Positions 34,010 to 43,839 of a stretch of DNA of 64,000 bases are shown piece by piece. The notes under the pieces were generated by a model, which worked only from the letters and a program-made list of their open reading frames with translations, did no database searches and was not told the origin of the DNA. Origin of the DNA: Craterilacuibacter sp. RT1T (GTDB lineage Bacteria > Pseudomonadota > Gammaproteobacteria > Burkholderiales > Chromobacteriaceae); contig NZ_JAMFLI010000001.1 of assembly GCF_023502145.1 (NCBI RefSeq), positions 682,001 to 746,000 on the forward strand, in the 5' to 3' direction. A program made the position numbers and the translations under genes. Every line of letters begins with the position of its first letter. The stretch's first letter is position 1.

Positions 34010-35425
34010 ATGACGGCACAAACCCTGTACGACAAGTTGTGGGCTTCCCACGTGGTGCGCGAAGAGAGCGACGGCACCTGCCTTTTGTATATCGACCGCC
34101 ATCTGGTGCATGAAGTCACCAGTCCGCAAGCCTTCGAAGGCCTGAAACTGGCGGGCCGCGCACTGTGGCGCAAGGATTCGGTGGTGTCGACCGCTGACCA
34201 CAATACGCCGACCGATCATTGGGATCAGGGTATTCAGGATCCGATCTCGCGCCTGCAAGTCGAGACGCTGGACGCCAATATCAAGGCTTTCGGTGCGCTG
34301 GCCTATTTCCCGTTCAAGGATATCGGTCAGGGCGTGGTGCATGTGATGGGGCCGGAGCAGGGGGCGACCTTGCCGGGGATGACCGTGGTGTGCGGCGACA
34401 GCCATACCTCGACCCACGGCGCTTTCGGCGCGCTGGCGCACGGCATCGGCACTTCCGAAGTCGAGCATGTGATGGCAACCCAGTGTCTGGTGGCCAAGAA
34501 GTCTAAGAATATGCGCGTCAGCGTCGAAGGACAGCTGGGCCTTGGCGTGGGAGCCAAGGATGTGGCGCTGGCGATTATCGGCCAGATCGGCACCGCCGGC
34601 GGTACCGGCTACGCCATCGAGTTTGCCGGCTCCGCCATTCGCGGCCTTTCCATGGAAGGACGGATGACGCTGTGCAATATGGCGATTGAAGCCGGTGCGC
34701 GCTCGGGTCTGGTGGCGGTTGACGACAAGACCATCGCTTATGTCAAAGACCGTCCGCTCGCGCCCAATGCGGCGCAGTGGGATGCGGCCGTGGCGTACTG
34801 GGCCACGCTGCATTCGGACGAGGGGGCGCATTTTGATGCCGAGGTGACACTCAGGGCCGAAGACATTGCGCCGCAGGTGACCTGGGGTACCTCGCCGGAG
34901 ATGGTGGTGGATGTCAACGGCCGCGTGCCCGACCCTGCACAGGAAACCGATGCGGTGAAAAAAGCCGGTGCCATCCGTGCGCTGGAGTATATGGGCCTCG
35001 TTGCCAATACCCCGATCAGCGAGATCGCGGTGGATGTGGTGTTTATCGGTTCGTGCACCAACTCGCGCATCGAGGATTTGCGCGAGGCGGCTGTCGTGGC
35101 GCGTGGCCGCAGCAAGGCTGCCAATGTCAAGCAGGTGCTGGTGGTGCCAGGCTCGGGTCTGGTCAAGCAGCAGGCCGAGGCCGAGGGGCTGGATAAAGTG
35201 TTTGTCGCGGCGGGCTTTGAGTGGCGCGAGCCGGGCTGTTCGATGTGTCTGGCGATGAATGCCGATCGCCTGTTGCCGGGCGAGCGCTGCGCATCGACTT
35301 CCAACCGCAACTTTGAAGGCCGGCAGGGGCAGGGCGGACGCACCCATCTGGTCAGCCCCGCGATGGCGGCGGCCGCGGCCGTGACCGGGCATTTTGCCGA
35401 TGTACGCAAGCTGGAGGCGGTATGA
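34010..35425 (+). CDS. leuC: 3-isopropylmalate dehydratase, large subunit
   Basis: A 471-residue aconitase-family enzyme that isomerises 2- to 3-isopropylmalate together with LeuD. Typical blocks: [12 protein letters not shown] at the start, [28 protein letters not shown] and the [4Fe-4S] ligands in [12 protein letters not shown] and GCSMCLAMN, then [14 protein letters not shown]. The start has no strong ribosome site. Its TGA overlaps the ATG of the entericidin-like gene (ATGA at 35422-35425). It leads the leuC-ecn-leuD-leuB operon. Confidence 0.97.
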   Translation: MTAQTLYDKLWASHVVREESDGTCLLYIDRHLVHEVTSPQAFEGLKLAGRALWRKDSVVSTADHNTPTDHWDQGIQDPISRLQVETLDANIKAFGALAYFPFKDIGQGVVHVMGPEQGATLPGMTVVCGDSHTSTHGAFGALAHGIGTSEVEHVMATQCLVAKKSKNMRVSVEGQLGLGVGAKDVALAIIGQIGTAGGTGYAIEFAGSAIRGLSMEGRMTLCNMAIEAGARSGLVAVDDKTIAYVKDRPLAPNAAQWDAAVAYWATLHSDEGAHFDAEVTLRAEDIAPQVTWGTSPEMVVDVNGRVPDPAQETDAVKKAGAIRALEYMGLVANTPISEIAVDVVFIGSCTNSRIEDLREAAVVARGRSKAANVKQVLVVPGSGLVKQQAEAEGLDKVFVAAGFEWREPGCSMCLAMNADRLLPGERCASTSNRNFEGRQGQGGRTHLVSPAMAAAAAVTGHFADVRKLEAV

Positions 35426-35556
35426 GAGCACTGTTGACTGTCCTGACGCTGGGCCTGCTTGCGGGTTGCAATACCATGCAGGGCATGGGGCAGGACATCC
35501 AGAAGGGCGGGCAGGTGATCAGCAATACCGCCCGCGATGTGGCCAACAAATTCTGA
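35422..35556 (+). CDS. entericidin EcnA/B family lipoprotein
   Basis: A 44-residue lipoprotein lying between leuC and leu[17 protein letters not shown] ends in a lipobox (LAGC, Cys16), and the mature part [20 protein letters not shown] is the entericidin amphipathic segment. Entericidins are small membrane-active lipoproteins linked to stationary-phase lysis in enterobacteria. Here the ATG overlaps the leuC stop, so it is translationally coupled within the leucine operon. A copy at this place is seen in related betaproteobacteria, to my recollection. Confidence 0.85.
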   Translation: MRALLTVLTLGLLAGCNTMQGMGQDIQKGGQVISNTARDVANKF

Positions 35557-35566
35557 CGGATACGAA

Positions 35567-36205
35567 ATGAAAGCATTTAATAGCCTGAACGCGCTGGTGT
35601 GCCCGCTGGATAGGGCCAACGTCGATACCGACGCCATTATTCCCAAGCAGTTTCTCAAGTCGATCAAGCGCGCCGGCTTTGGCCCCAATTTGTTCGATGA
35701 ATGGCGCTATCTCGATCATGGCGAGCCGGGCATGGACAATAGCGTGCGCCCGCTTAACCCCGACTTTGTACTGAATTTTCCGCGTTATGCCGGCGCCGAA
35801 GTGCTGCTGGCGCGCGAGAATTTCGGTTGCGGCTCCAGTCGCGAACATGCGCCGTGGGCTCTGGAAGACCAGGGCTTCCGGGTGGTGATTGCGCCGTCGT
35901 TTGCCGATATTTTTTTCAATAACTGCTACAAGAACGGCCTGTTGCCTATTGTGCTCCCCGCCGATGTGGTAGCGCGGCTGTTTGCCCAGTGCGAGGCAAA
36001 CGAGGGCTATTGCCTGAATATCGATTTGCCGGCACAAACGGTGACCACGCCGGACGGTACGGCCTTCGCTTTCGAGATTACCGAGCACCGCAAGCATTGC
36101 CTGTTGGGCGGTCTGGACGAAATCGGCCTGACCTTGCAGCACGCCGGCGAGATCCGCGCTTTCGAAGAGAAGCGCCGCGCCGCGCAGCCATGGCTGTTTG
36201 CCTGA
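35567..36205 (+). CDS. leuD: 3-isopropylmalate dehydratase, small subunit
   Basis: A 212-residue swivel-domain subunit partnering LeuC. It has [38 protein letters not shown] (substrate-binding loop) and [20 protein letters not shown], all typical of LeuD. The ATG at 35567, 10 bases after the entericidin stop, gives the family start [11 protein letters not shown]. Confidence 0.97.
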   Translation: MKAFNSLNALVCPLDRANVDTDAIIPKQFLKSIKRAGFGPNLFDEWRYLDHGEPGMDNSVRPLNPDFVLNFPRYAGAEVLLARENFGCGSSREHAPWALEDQGFRVVIAPSFADIFFNNCYKNGLLPIVLPADVVARLFAQCEANEGYCLNIDLPAQTVTTPDGTAFAFEITEHRKHCLLGGLDEIGLTLQHAGEIRAFEEKRRAAQPWLFA

Positions 36206-36231
36206 AAAAATAACAAGACAAGAGAGAAATC

Positions 36232-37299
36232 ATGAAGAAAATCGCAGTATTGCCGGGTGACGGCATCGGTCCGGAAATCATCGCGCAGGCGGTGCGCGTA
36301 CTCGAGGTGCTCAAGCGCGATGGTCTGGCCATCGAATGGGACTTTGCGCCGCTGGGTGGGGCCGCGGTGGACGCATTCGGCTCGCCTTATCCGTCGCTGA
36401 CGCAGAACCTCGCGCGCGAGGCCGATGCCATCCTGCTGGGCGCCGTTGGCGGCCCGCAGTACGACACGCTGGAGCGCCCTTTGCGCCCCGAGCGCGGCTT
36501 GCTCGCGATCCGCAAGGATCTGAACCTGTTTGCCAATCTGCGTCCGGCCATTCTTTACCCCGAGCTTGCCAATGCGTCCACGCTCAAGCCCGAAGTGGTG
36601 GCGGGGCTGGATATCATGATTATCCGCGAGCTGACCGGCGACATTTATTTCGGCCAGCCGCGCGGCATCGCGGTGAACGAACTGGGCGAACGCGAAGCCT
36701 ACAACACCATGCGCTACAGCGAGAGCGAGATCCGCCGCATTGCACATGTGGCGTTTGCCACCGCGATGAAACGCGGCAAGAAGCTGTGCTCGGTCGACAA
36801 GGCCAATGTGCTGGAGACCACCGAGTTCTGGAAAGAAATCATGATAGACGTGGCGCGCGAGTACCCGGAAGTGGAGCTCACGCATATGTATGTCGACAAT
36901 GCCGCCATGCAGCTGGTGCGCCGCCCCAAGCAGTTTGACGTGATGGTGACCGGCAATATTTTCGGCGATATTCTGTCGGATGAAGCATCGATGCTGACCG
37001 GCTCGATCGGCATGCTGCCTTCGGCTTCGCTGGACGAAAACAATAAGGGTCTGTACGAACCGTCGCATGGCTCGGCGCCGGACATTGCCGGGCAGAATCT
37101 GGCTAACCCGCTGGCGACCATTTTGTCAGTGGCGATGATGCTGCGTTACAGTCTGGGGGCAGAGGCCGAAGCCGTGCGTGTCGAAAACGCGGTCAAAAAA
37201 GTGCTGGCCCAGGGTTTGCGTACCGCCGACATTTATGAAGCCGGTTGCGAGAAGGTGAGCTGTTCGGCCATGGGTGATGCGGTGGTTGCGGCGCTGTAA
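36232..37299 (+). CDS. leuB: 3-isopropylmalate dehydrogenase
   Basis: A 355-residue NAD-dependent enzyme oxidising and decarboxylating 3-isopropylmalate to the leucine precursor ketoacid. Blocks: [37 protein letters not shown] (substrate Arg residues), [34 protein letters not shown] and [14 protein letters not shown]. An AGAGAGAAA site precedes it. It ends the leu genes; the 130 bases before asd hold GC-rich inverted repeats but no clear terminator. Confidence 0.97.
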   Translation: MKKIAVLPGDGIGPEIIAQAVRVLEVLKRDGLAIEWDFAPLGGAAVDAFGSPYPSLTQNLAREADAILLGAVGGPQYDTLERPLRPERGLLAIRKDLNLFANLRPAILYPELANASTLKPEVVAGLDIMIIRELTGDIYFGQPRGIAVNELGEREAYNTMRYSESEIRRIAHVAFATAMKRGKKLCSVDKANVLETTEFWKEIMIDVAREYPEVELTHMYVDNAAMQLVRRPKQFDVMVTGNIFGDILSDEASMLTGSIGMLPSASLDENNKGLYEPSHGSAPDIAGQNLANPLATILSVAMMLRYSLGAEAEAVRVENAVKKVLAQGLRTADIYEAGCEKVSCSAMGDAVVAAL

Positions 37300-37429
37300 A
37301 GATCGGGTTTGATCGGCCTTGTTGGGTCGGGCAGGTGGGTCAGGCGGCAACGCCGCCGTAACCCGCCGCAGTACGTAGCCAGGTCACTGGCACGACACAA
37401 GAATTCATTGAGATAGAGAGAGAACGACG

Positions 37430-38542
37430 ATGAGAGCAGGTTTTGTAGGCTGGCGCGGCATGGTGGGTTCGGTGCTGATGCAGCGCATGCGCGAAGAGAA
37501 CGACTTTGCAGTGATTAACGAGCCGGTGTTTTTTACCACCAGCAATGTCGGCGGCAAAGGCCCTGACATCGGCCGCGACGTGCCGGCACTGAAGGACGCG
37601 AAAAACATCGACGAGTTGAAGTCGATGGACGTGATCGTCACCTGCCAGGGCGGCGACTATACCAGCGAAATTTATCCGCAACTGCGTGCGGCCGGCTGGA
37701 AGGGCTACTGGATCGATGCAGCCTCCACGCTGCGCATGGCCGACGACGCGGTAATCATTCTCGACCCGGTCAACCGCAAGGTGATTGACGACGCGCTGTT
37801 GCGCGGCGTGAAAGATTATGTTGGCGGCAACTGCACCGTCTCCCTGATGCTGATGGCGCTGGGCGGCCTGTTTCAGAACGATCAGGTCGAGTGGGTGAGC
37901 TCGATGACCTATCAGGCGGCTTCCGGTGCCGGCGCGCAGAATATGCGTGAACTGCTTACCGGCATGGGCGCGGTCAATGCCGAAGTGCGTGATCTGCTGG
38001 CCAATCCGGCCTCCGCCATTCTCGATATCGACCGCAAGGTGTCCGACTTTTTGCGTTCGGAAGAATTTCCGTGCCAGAACTTTGGCGTGCCGCTGGCTGG
38101 CAGCCTGATTCCGTGGATAGACAAGGATCTGGGCAACGGCCAGTCCAAGGAAGAATGGAAGGGCGGGGTCGAGACCAACAAGATCCTTGGCCGCTCGGCC
38201 AACCCGGTGCCGGTGGACGGCTTGTGCGTGCGCATCGGCGCAATGCGCTGCCACAGCCAGGCGCTGACCATCAAGCTGAAGAACGACATTCCGCTGTCCG
38301 AGATCGAGGACATGCTGGCGCGGGCCAATCCATGGGCCAAGGTGGTGGCGAATACGCGCGAAGCGTCGATGAAGGATCTGACGCCGGCAGCCGTAACCGG
38401 CACGCTGGTTACACCGGTTGGCCGTCTGCGCAAGATGGCGATGGGCGGTGATTATCTGTCGGCCTTTACCGTCGGTGACCAGTTGCTGTGGGGCGCGGCC
38501 GAACCTTTGCGTCGCATGCTGCGTATCCTGATCGAACGATAA
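37430..38542 (+). CDS. asd: aspartate-semialdehyde dehydrogenase
   Basis: A 370-residue enzyme making aspartate semialdehyde for lysine, threonine, methionine and diaminopimelate. Features: NADP motif [37 protein letters not shown], catalytic Cys in [16 protein letters not shown], and [17 protein letters not shown] with the catalytic His. It is the enterobacterial-type Asd. A strong terminator follows at 38575. Confidence 0.97.
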   Translation: MRAGFVGWRGMVGSVLMQRMREENDFAVINEPVFFTTSNVGGKGPDIGRDVPALKDAKNIDELKSMDVIVTCQGGDYTSEIYPQLRAAGWKGYWIDAASTLRMADDAVIILDPVNRKVIDDALLRGVKDYVGGNCTVSLMLMALGGLFQNDQVEWVSSMTYQAASGAGAQNMRELLTGMGAVNAEVRDLLANPASAILDIDRKVSDFLRSEEFPCQNFGVPLAGSLIPWIDKDLGNGQSKEEWKGGVETNKILGRSANPVPVDGLCVRIGAMRCHSQALTIKLKNDIPLSEIEDMLARANPWAKVVANTREASMKDLTPAAVTGTLVTPVGRLRKMAMGGDYLSAFTVGDQLLWGAAEPLRRMLRILIER

Positions 38543-38568
38543 AACGGTAGAATGGCGGTCAACGCTAT

Positions 38569-38577
38569 TTATCCACA
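38569..38577 (+). other. perfect DnaA-box sequence
   Basis: TTATCCACA at 38569-38577 overlaps the base of the asd terminator stem. A single copy with no partner; it may be fortuitous. Confidence 0.3.
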
Positions 38578-38600
38578 AAAGGCGCTGCGGCGCCTTTTGT
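38575..38600 (+). terminator. Rho-independent terminator of asd
   Basis: ACAAAAGGCGC (38575-38585), loop TGCG, and its perfect complement (38590-38600) form an 11-bp stem with TTTT in the descending arm. It is 32 bases after the asd stop. Confidence 0.8.
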
Positions 38601-38618
38601 CATTTCGGAAGACAGAAA

Positions 38619-39632
38619 ATGCAACAATCCATCAATGTAGCCGTAATCGGTGCCAAAAATCTGATCGGCGAAGCCGTGCTTGAACTGTTGGCCCAGCGCC
38701 GTTTTCCAGCCCAGCGGGTCTATGCGGTCGATGGTGAAGACTATGAGGGCGATGTCGCCGCCTTCGGTAACCGCGAGCTGGAAGTACACCAACTGGCGGA
38801 TTTCGCCTTTGAAAACGTGCAGCTGGCGATTTTTGTCGCCGGTAGCGAAGTGGCGCGCCGCTATGTGCCGGATGCGCGTACGGCTGGCTGTGTAGTGCTT
38901 GATTTTAGCGCGGCTTTCCGTGCTGACGCAGGCGTGCCGCTGCTGGTGTCGGGCATTAACGATAGTTTGCAGCTGGATGCCGGCGAAACCGGTCTGGTTA
39001 GCGTGCCCAACTGCACGGTGACGCCACTGGCGCAGGCGCTGGCGGTTTTTACGCCCAAGGGCTTGTCGCGGGTGACGGTATCGACTTACCAGTCGGTATC
39101 CGGCAGCGGTCAGGCCGCGATGGAAGAGTTGGCGACCCAGACCACTTCGCTGTTTGCCCAGCGCGAGACCGAAGTCAATGTATTCGCCAAGCGCATCGCG
39201 TTTAATGTGCTGCCGCAAATCGGCGAGGTGGATGCGGCCGGTATCAGCGAGGAAGAGCGCTCGGTGCGGGACGAATTGCGCCGCGTGCTGGCGCTGCCGG
39301 CGCTGGAAGTCGAGGCTACTTGTGTGCGGGTGCCGGTGTTCTTCGGTCATGGCTGGTCGGTCGCACTGGCAACGGAACAGGCCATGAGTCGTGATGAAAT
39401 TGCACTGCAACTGGAGCAGGCCGGCTTGCGGGTGGTGACAGAAAGCGACAGTTTTGGCCCTTATCTGACGCCGATGGAAGCAACCGGCAATGATCTGGTC
39501 TGGGTCAGCCGCTTGCGCGTAGAAGGCACGCGCGTACAGTTCTGGCTGGCTGCCGACAATGTGCGCGCAGGAGCGGCATTGAATATTGTCAAATTGGCCG
39601 AGTCTATGCTTGCCAAGGGGTATTTGGCCTGA
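38619..39632 (+). CDS. aspartate-semialdehyde-dehydrogenase-like protein (Usg-type)
   Basis: A 337-residue paralogue of Asd of the Usg/Asd-II type, starting MQQSINVAVIGAKNLIGEAV. It keeps a Cys in SVPNCTVTPLAQALA at the catalytic position, TVSTYQSVSGSGQAAMEEL and CVRVPVFFGHGWSVALATE with the His region, so it could be active. In pseudomonads and Neisseriales such a second gene lies between asd and fimV; its function there is unclear and loss of Asd activity is common. It follows the asd terminator and precedes fimV by 80 bases. Confidence 0.85.
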   Translation: MQQSINVAVIGAKNLIGEAVLELLAQRRFPAQRVYAVDGEDYEGDVAAFGNRELEVHQLADFAFENVQLAIFVAGSEVARRYVPDARTAGCVVLDFSAAFRADAGVPLLVSGINDSLQLDAGETGLVSVPNCTVTPLAQALAVFTPKGLSRVTVSTYQSVSGSGQAAMEELATQTTSLFAQRETEVNVFAKRIAFNVLPQIGEVDAAGISEEERSVRDELRRVLALPALEVEATCVRVPVFFGHGWSVALATEQAMSRDEIALQLEQAGLRVVTESDSFGPYLTPMEATGNDLVWVSRLRVEGTRVQFWLAADNVRAGAALNIVKLAESMLAKGYLA

Positions 39633-39712
39633 ACGATTGATTCGGGTTATATTTGACAAACATGCATGCTGTTTGATTTTATCGGGGCGGGCAGGCAAGG
39701 CAAGGGGAAGTC

Positions 39713-42127
39713 GTGCCTGAACGTAAGCACCCAAACTCAATGACCGGAAGGCAGATTGTGACCAGGCGTAATACAAAAAAACTAAGCGTAGTACTGGTGT
39801 CTTTAGTCTTTGCTTCATCGGCCTGGGCAGGCCTTGGCGGAATTCAGGTCCGCTCCAGTCTGGGCGAGAGCCTGCGCGCCAATATTGCCTTAAGTGGTGC
39901 TGATGCCCAGGATGCCGATAAGCTGCGTGTCAGTCTGGCCAGTCCCGATGCCTTCCGTGATCTGAATATTGACTATGCGCCGGTGCTGGGTTCTTTGCGT
40001 TTCGCCGTGGTGAATCAGGGCGGCAAGCCCTATATCCGGGTGATGTCTTCGCAGGCTATTCATGACCCGTATCTGCGTTTTGTGATCGAGGCCCGTTCGC
40101 CTGCCGGCCGCAGCCTGCGTGAATACACCGTTTTACTGGATCCGGCCGATTATCCTTTGCGCCAGCCTGTGCTGGAGCAGGATCTGCCATTGCTGGCCAA
40201 GACTTCACCTCGCGCGGCGCGGGCCAAACCGGTGCCGGCTGGCATGGTCGAGGTGGCACCGGGTCAGACGCTGATGTCGCTGGCACGCAATGCGCGTCCA
40301 GCCGATGCCAGCTTGAGCCAGGCCATGGCGGCGATTTTCAAGGCCAATCCGCACGCGTTTATTTCCGGTAATCCGGAGCGGATGATGGCGGGCGCACGTT
40401 TGGCCATCCCGGGGGCGGCCCGTATTCGTGCGCTCAATCCGCTGGAAGCATCGCGCTTGTTGGCGGGCGGGGCGGCCGCCTCTGAGCTGCCTGCAGGTAT
40501 CCCGCCGGCCAAGGTTGCGGCCGTGACACCGCCGCCGGCGCCTAAGCCTAAGGCCGCTCCGGATGTCGCCAGCAGTACGCCAGCCAAGCCGCTGACCGAG
40601 GTGCCCGCACCAGTATCGAGTCCGACCGTCAAATTAAGCGCGCCAGAGTCTAGCGTGCCTGAAGCGGATGCCCGCCTGTCGGTGCTGGAGCAGGAGCTTG
40701 AAGCGCGTGATCGCACGCTGGCCCAGACGCAAGAGAAAATTGTTCAGCTTGAGGCGCGCTTGAAAGCCATGCAGGCTGCGCCTGCAAGCACAGAGCTGAA
40801 TAATCAGGATGACGAGACGACATCGATGCTGGATGGCGTGTTTGCCCAACTGCCTTTGATCGGCGGCGCGCTGGCGGCTTTGGCGCTGGCCTTGTTGGGC
40901 GTGACCTGGGTGCGCAAGCGTCGCGAGTCCGGTCGTGTCGATGCCGTTTTGGCCGGAAGGCCGCTAGGCGCAGCCAGCGCCTTGCAGCACGGCGCTTTGA
41001 TGCGTACCCAGCAGACCGAAGGCGCGGGCGGCAATTCTTTCCTGACCGATTTCACCCGTTCCGGCATGGGGTCGATTGATGCCGGTGAGGTGGATCCGGT
41101 GGCCGAGGCCGAGGTGTATCTGGCTTATGGCCGTGATCAGCAGGCCGAAGACATTCTGCTGGATGCCTTGCAAAAAGATCCGACCCGACATGAGGTCAGG
41201 CTTAAGTTGCTCGAGATTTACGCCACGCGCGCCGATAAGGAGACGTTTGAGCACCATGCCCGTGAGCTCAAGCTGGCGCAGGATGGCCGGGGTGCCTTGT
41301 GGGCCAAGGCCGCCGCATTGGGCCTGGCGCTGGATCCGCACAACAGCCTGTATGCCGATGCGGCGCCTAGCGTCGACGCGCTGAATAGCGCACCTGGCAT
41401 GGCGGCGGGGCCGATTGATCTGGATGCAGAATTGTCTGGTGTAGGTGTGGCTGATGTTCCGCCTTCGCCGAAAATGGCAGCGGATGTTGACTTTGCCATG
41501 CCAGCCCCCCTTGTCGCCCCTGTGGCAGCACCTGCAGCGCCGACAATGGCGGAGCATGATGCGGATGATCCGCTGCGCGCCGCGCTGTTTGGTGAAGAGC
41601 CTCTTGCCGTCGAGCCGGAGCCGGTCGTCGGGCACGACAGCAATATGCTGGACTTCGATATGGATGCCATGCTGGGCGGTCTGGGTATGTCGGCGCCAGC
41701 GGCCGAGACGGTCAGCAAGGCCGAGGCGGAACAGACTCCCGATCATGCCGACAGCGGCAATCTGCTGGACTTTGATTTCCAGATGGGAATGCCGGCGCCT
41801 GAGCCGATCCCCGCGCCTGCGCCGTCTGCCACGGCGGCGGACGATTTTGACAGCCTGTTCGATTTTGACCAGGCCGGGCCGAGCACAGACGCACGAGGGG
41901 ATGCCGCGTTTGACGCACTGACGGCGGACCTTGAAGCCGAGTTTGCACCGGTGTCGACCGAGGGCATGAGCGTATCGGATGACCCGCAGTCCACCAAGCT
42001 TGACCTTGCCCGTGTCTATCTCGATATGGGGGACAAGGAGGGGGCGCGCGAAGTGCTGCTGGAACTGCTTGGCGAAACCGAAGGTGCGTTGCGTGACGAA
42101 GCCGGGAAATTGCTGGCGACCTTATGA
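39713..42127 (+). CDS. fimV: FimV-family peptidoglycan-binding membrane protein
   Basis: An 804-residue FimV/TspA-type protein that in relatives assembles polar type IV pilus and secretion machinery. It has an export signal (TKKLSVVLVSLVFASSAWAG) and the FimV N-terminal domain beginning LGGIQVRSSLGESLRANI. A LysM-like segment lies near residues 180-230 (VAPGQTLMSLARNARP), a coiled coil near 320-350 and one membrane segment near 380-400. A long acidic cytoplasmic part ends in TPR-like repeats and the C-terminal FimV block STKLDLARVYLDMGDKEGAR. I keep the GTG at 39713 (AAGGGGA site); a GTG at 39758 with GGAAGG six bases upstream is as good and gives a tidier signal peptide. Confidence 0.9.
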   Translation: MPERKHPNSMTGRQIVTRRNTKKLSVVLVSLVFASSAWAGLGGIQVRSSLGESLRANIALSGADAQDADKLRVSLASPDAFRDLNIDYAPVLGSLRFAVVNQGGKPYIRVMSSQAIHDPYLRFVIEARSPAGRSLREYTVLLDPADYPLRQPVLEQDLPLLAKTSPRAARAKPVPAGMVEVAPGQTLMSLARNARPADASLSQAMAAIFKANPHAFISGNPERMMAGARLAIPGAARIRALNPLEASRLLAGGAAASELPAGIPPAKVAAVTPPPAPKPKAAPDVASSTPAKPLTEVPAPVSSPTVKLSAPESSVPEADARLSVLEQELEARDRTLAQTQEKIVQLEARLKAMQAAPASTELNNQDDETTSMLDGVFAQLPLIGGALAALALALLGVTWVRKRRESGRVDAVLAGRPLGAASALQHGALMRTQQTEGAGGNSFLTDFTRSGMGSIDAGEVDPVAEAEVYLAYGRDQQAEDILLDALQKDPTRHEVRLKLLEIYATRADKETFEHHARELKLAQDGRGALWAKAAALGLALDPHNSLYADAAPSVDALNSAPGMAAGPIDLDAELSGVGVADVPPSPKMAADVDFAMPAPLVAPVAAPAAPTMAEHDADDPLRAALFGEEPLAVEPEPVVGHDSNMLDFDMDAMLGGLGMSAPAAETVSKAEAEQTPDHADSGNLLDFDFQMGMPAPEPIPAPAPSATAADDFDSLFDFDQAGPSTDARGDAAFDALTADLEAEFAPVSTEGMSVSDDPQSTKLDLARVYLDMGDKEGAREVLLELLGETEGALRDEAGKLLATL

Positions 42128-43839
42128 GCCGTTTGGCGTTTTCTGAGCTGGCACTGGCCGTGCCGTTCGCGCTGGGTGTGTTGGCCGCGCCAGCGGCTCA
42201 GGCCGGAATGGGTACGCTTAAGGCTTTATCCGCTCAGGGTGAACCCTTGCAGGCAGAGGTCGAACTGGATCTGCCTGCAGGTGGCGAGGGCGGCATCGTC
42301 CGGCTAGCCGCCCTGAATGACTACCCGCTGTTGCAGCCTTATAGCGCCCATGCTTCACGCTTGCGCTTTGAACTCAAGGGCATGGCCAATGGCCGGCAAG
42401 TGGTGCATCTGTCCGGGCCTGCGCTGGCAGGCACCGATGTACTGCGTTTTGCCATCGAATATATCTGGCCGGGCGGGCGCTGGGTGCGCGAGTACCGGCT
42501 TTATGGCTACAACCTGCCGGCACGGTCGCCGCCGGCGGAGACTGAACCGGCCAATTTCCTCCTGCCTTTTCTTGATACCCCATCCCATCCGGCGCTGGGT
42601 CGTTTGTTCCGCTTGTCGGCACCTGCGCAGGCGTTGACGCTGAAAATCGAGTTGCTGGGCGCTTTGGCCAGCGACAAGGCGCGCAAGCAGGCGGTGTTTA
42701 GCGTGCGCGGACTTGATGCTGCGGCACATGCAGTATTAAGCGGGGTTCGCCTTGAGGTCGGGCAGGAGGATGCACAGCATTTTCTGTTGCTGACCAGCCC
42801 GCATCCTATGGGGCGCCAGGTGCTGTCGTTCGAGCTGGATGCGGTATTTGAGGGGGCGAAGGCTGGCCGCCGCTATTCGGTTTTGCCGGTAAGGGCTGCG
42901 GGGCGGCCTTTGCATTACCGTGTCGTTGCCGGTGATAGCGCTTTTGCGCTGGCACGACGCTTTTATCCGGCACGCTCGCCGGATAAGGCGGTGCGCGCGC
43001 TGCTGGCGGCCAATGCACAGGCCTTTGTGGCGGGTGATGCAAACCGTTTGCGCGCGGGGGCACTATTGCGCCTGCCCGATGTTGGCGCGCGCAAGCCGAG
43101 GCCTTCACCGGTTATTGCGCCTAAGCTTGCTCCACCCGCACCCGCACCCGCACCCGCACCTGCACCTGCACCTGCGATGGTGCCGGTGGACATTGAGGCG
43201 CAAGTTGCCGCGGACAGGGTCTTGGCCGAGCATAAGCTGGCACAGCTGCAACAGGCACAGGCGCGCCTGGCTGCGCTGGAGAAGGAGGTCGTGCGGCTGT
43301 CGGCGCAGTCTGTGCCTGAAAATGGCGGCGCTATGGCGGATATGTCACTGGACGAGGAGCTGACCCGCTGGCTTGCCGGCGGCGTGGGCGGCATGGCCGT
43401 GATGAGCTTGCTGGCCTGGCAGTTGGTGCGCCGCAATCGTGCCCGGCAGGCAGGCCGTACACCGGTCGCGCTTCAGGCCACGCCGCCCCGCACGGCAGCG
43501 CCGGTGGCCGTTGTTGTCGCAGCGCCTGAGCCGGCGCCTGTGGCGCGGCTGCGGCAGATGCAGCAATTGGCGTTAAACGGGGAGCGCGCCGCTTTTGCTG
43601 CGCTGGCGCATGCCGTGCTGGCCGATAGCGCGGGTCAGGGAGAGGAGTGGGCTGCCGTGGTGCGCATGGGTCAGAGCCTGGACCCTGAGAATGCCTTGTA
43701 CCACATGGGTGAGCCGGATGTATCTGGGCAGGCCAGACAGGCCGACTCGGCAGAACAGGCTTTGGCACGCCTGTTTGCCGAAATGGGTGAGCGTGACGGT
43801 GCGGCGGATCTGGCGCGGGATATACGTGCAGCGGACTGA
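42124..43839 (+). CDS. second FimV-like LysM membrane protein
   Basis: A 571-residue paralogue-like partner of the preceding fimV, coupled to it by an ATGA overlap (42124-42127). It has a signal peptide (ending AAPAAQAG) and a FimV N-terminal domain (MGTLKALSAQGEPLQAEVEL through REYRLYGYNL). A second beta-rich region resembling it follows (about 155-255), then a LysM (HYRVVAGDSAFALARRFYPA, about 262-315), an Ala-Pro repeat linker (about 340-356), a short coiled coil, one membrane segment (about 418-438) and a C-terminal segment resembling the TPR area. The large acidic cytoplasmic domain of FimV is absent. It probably works with FimV in the cell envelope; this is inference. Confidence 0.8.
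   Translation: MSRLAFSELALAVPFALGVLAAPAAQAGMGTLKALSAQGEPLQAEVELDLPAGGEGGIVRLAALNDYPLLQPYSAHASRLRFELKGMANGRQVVHLSGPALAGTDVLRFAIEYIWPGGRWVREYRLYGYNLPARSPPAETEPANFLLPFLDTPSHPALGRLFRLSAPAQALTLKIELLGALASDKARKQAVFSVRGLDAAAHAVLSGVRLEVGQEDAQHFLLLTSPHPMGRQVLSFELDAVFEGAKAGRRYSVLPVRAAGRPLHYRVVAGDSAFALARRFYPARSPDKAVRALLAANAQAFVAGDANRLRAGALLRLPDVGARKPRPSPVIAPKLAPPAPAPAPAPAPAPAMVPVDIEAQVAADRVLAEHKLAQLQQAQARLAALEKEVVRLSAQSVPENGGAMADMSLDEELTRWLAGGVGGMAVMSLLAWQLVRRNRARQAGRTPVALQATPPRTAAPVAVVVAAPEPAPVARLRQMQQLALNGERAAFAALAHAVLADSAGQGEEWAAVVRMGQSLDPENALYHMGEPDVSGQARQADSAEQALARLFAEMGERDGAADLARDIRAAD

Noticed and set aside
33776-35431. 551-codon minus-strand frame opposite leuC
   Set aside because: leuC is certain on the plus strand; the antisense frame is His/Arg-rich filler typical of GC-rich DNA.
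37340-38578. 412-codon minus-strand frame opposite asd
   Set aside because: Antisense shadow of a well-supported gene with no recognisable domain.
38565-39818. 417-codon minus-strand frame opposite the Asd-like gene
   Set aside because: Antisense shadow; the plus-strand protein has clear family motifs.
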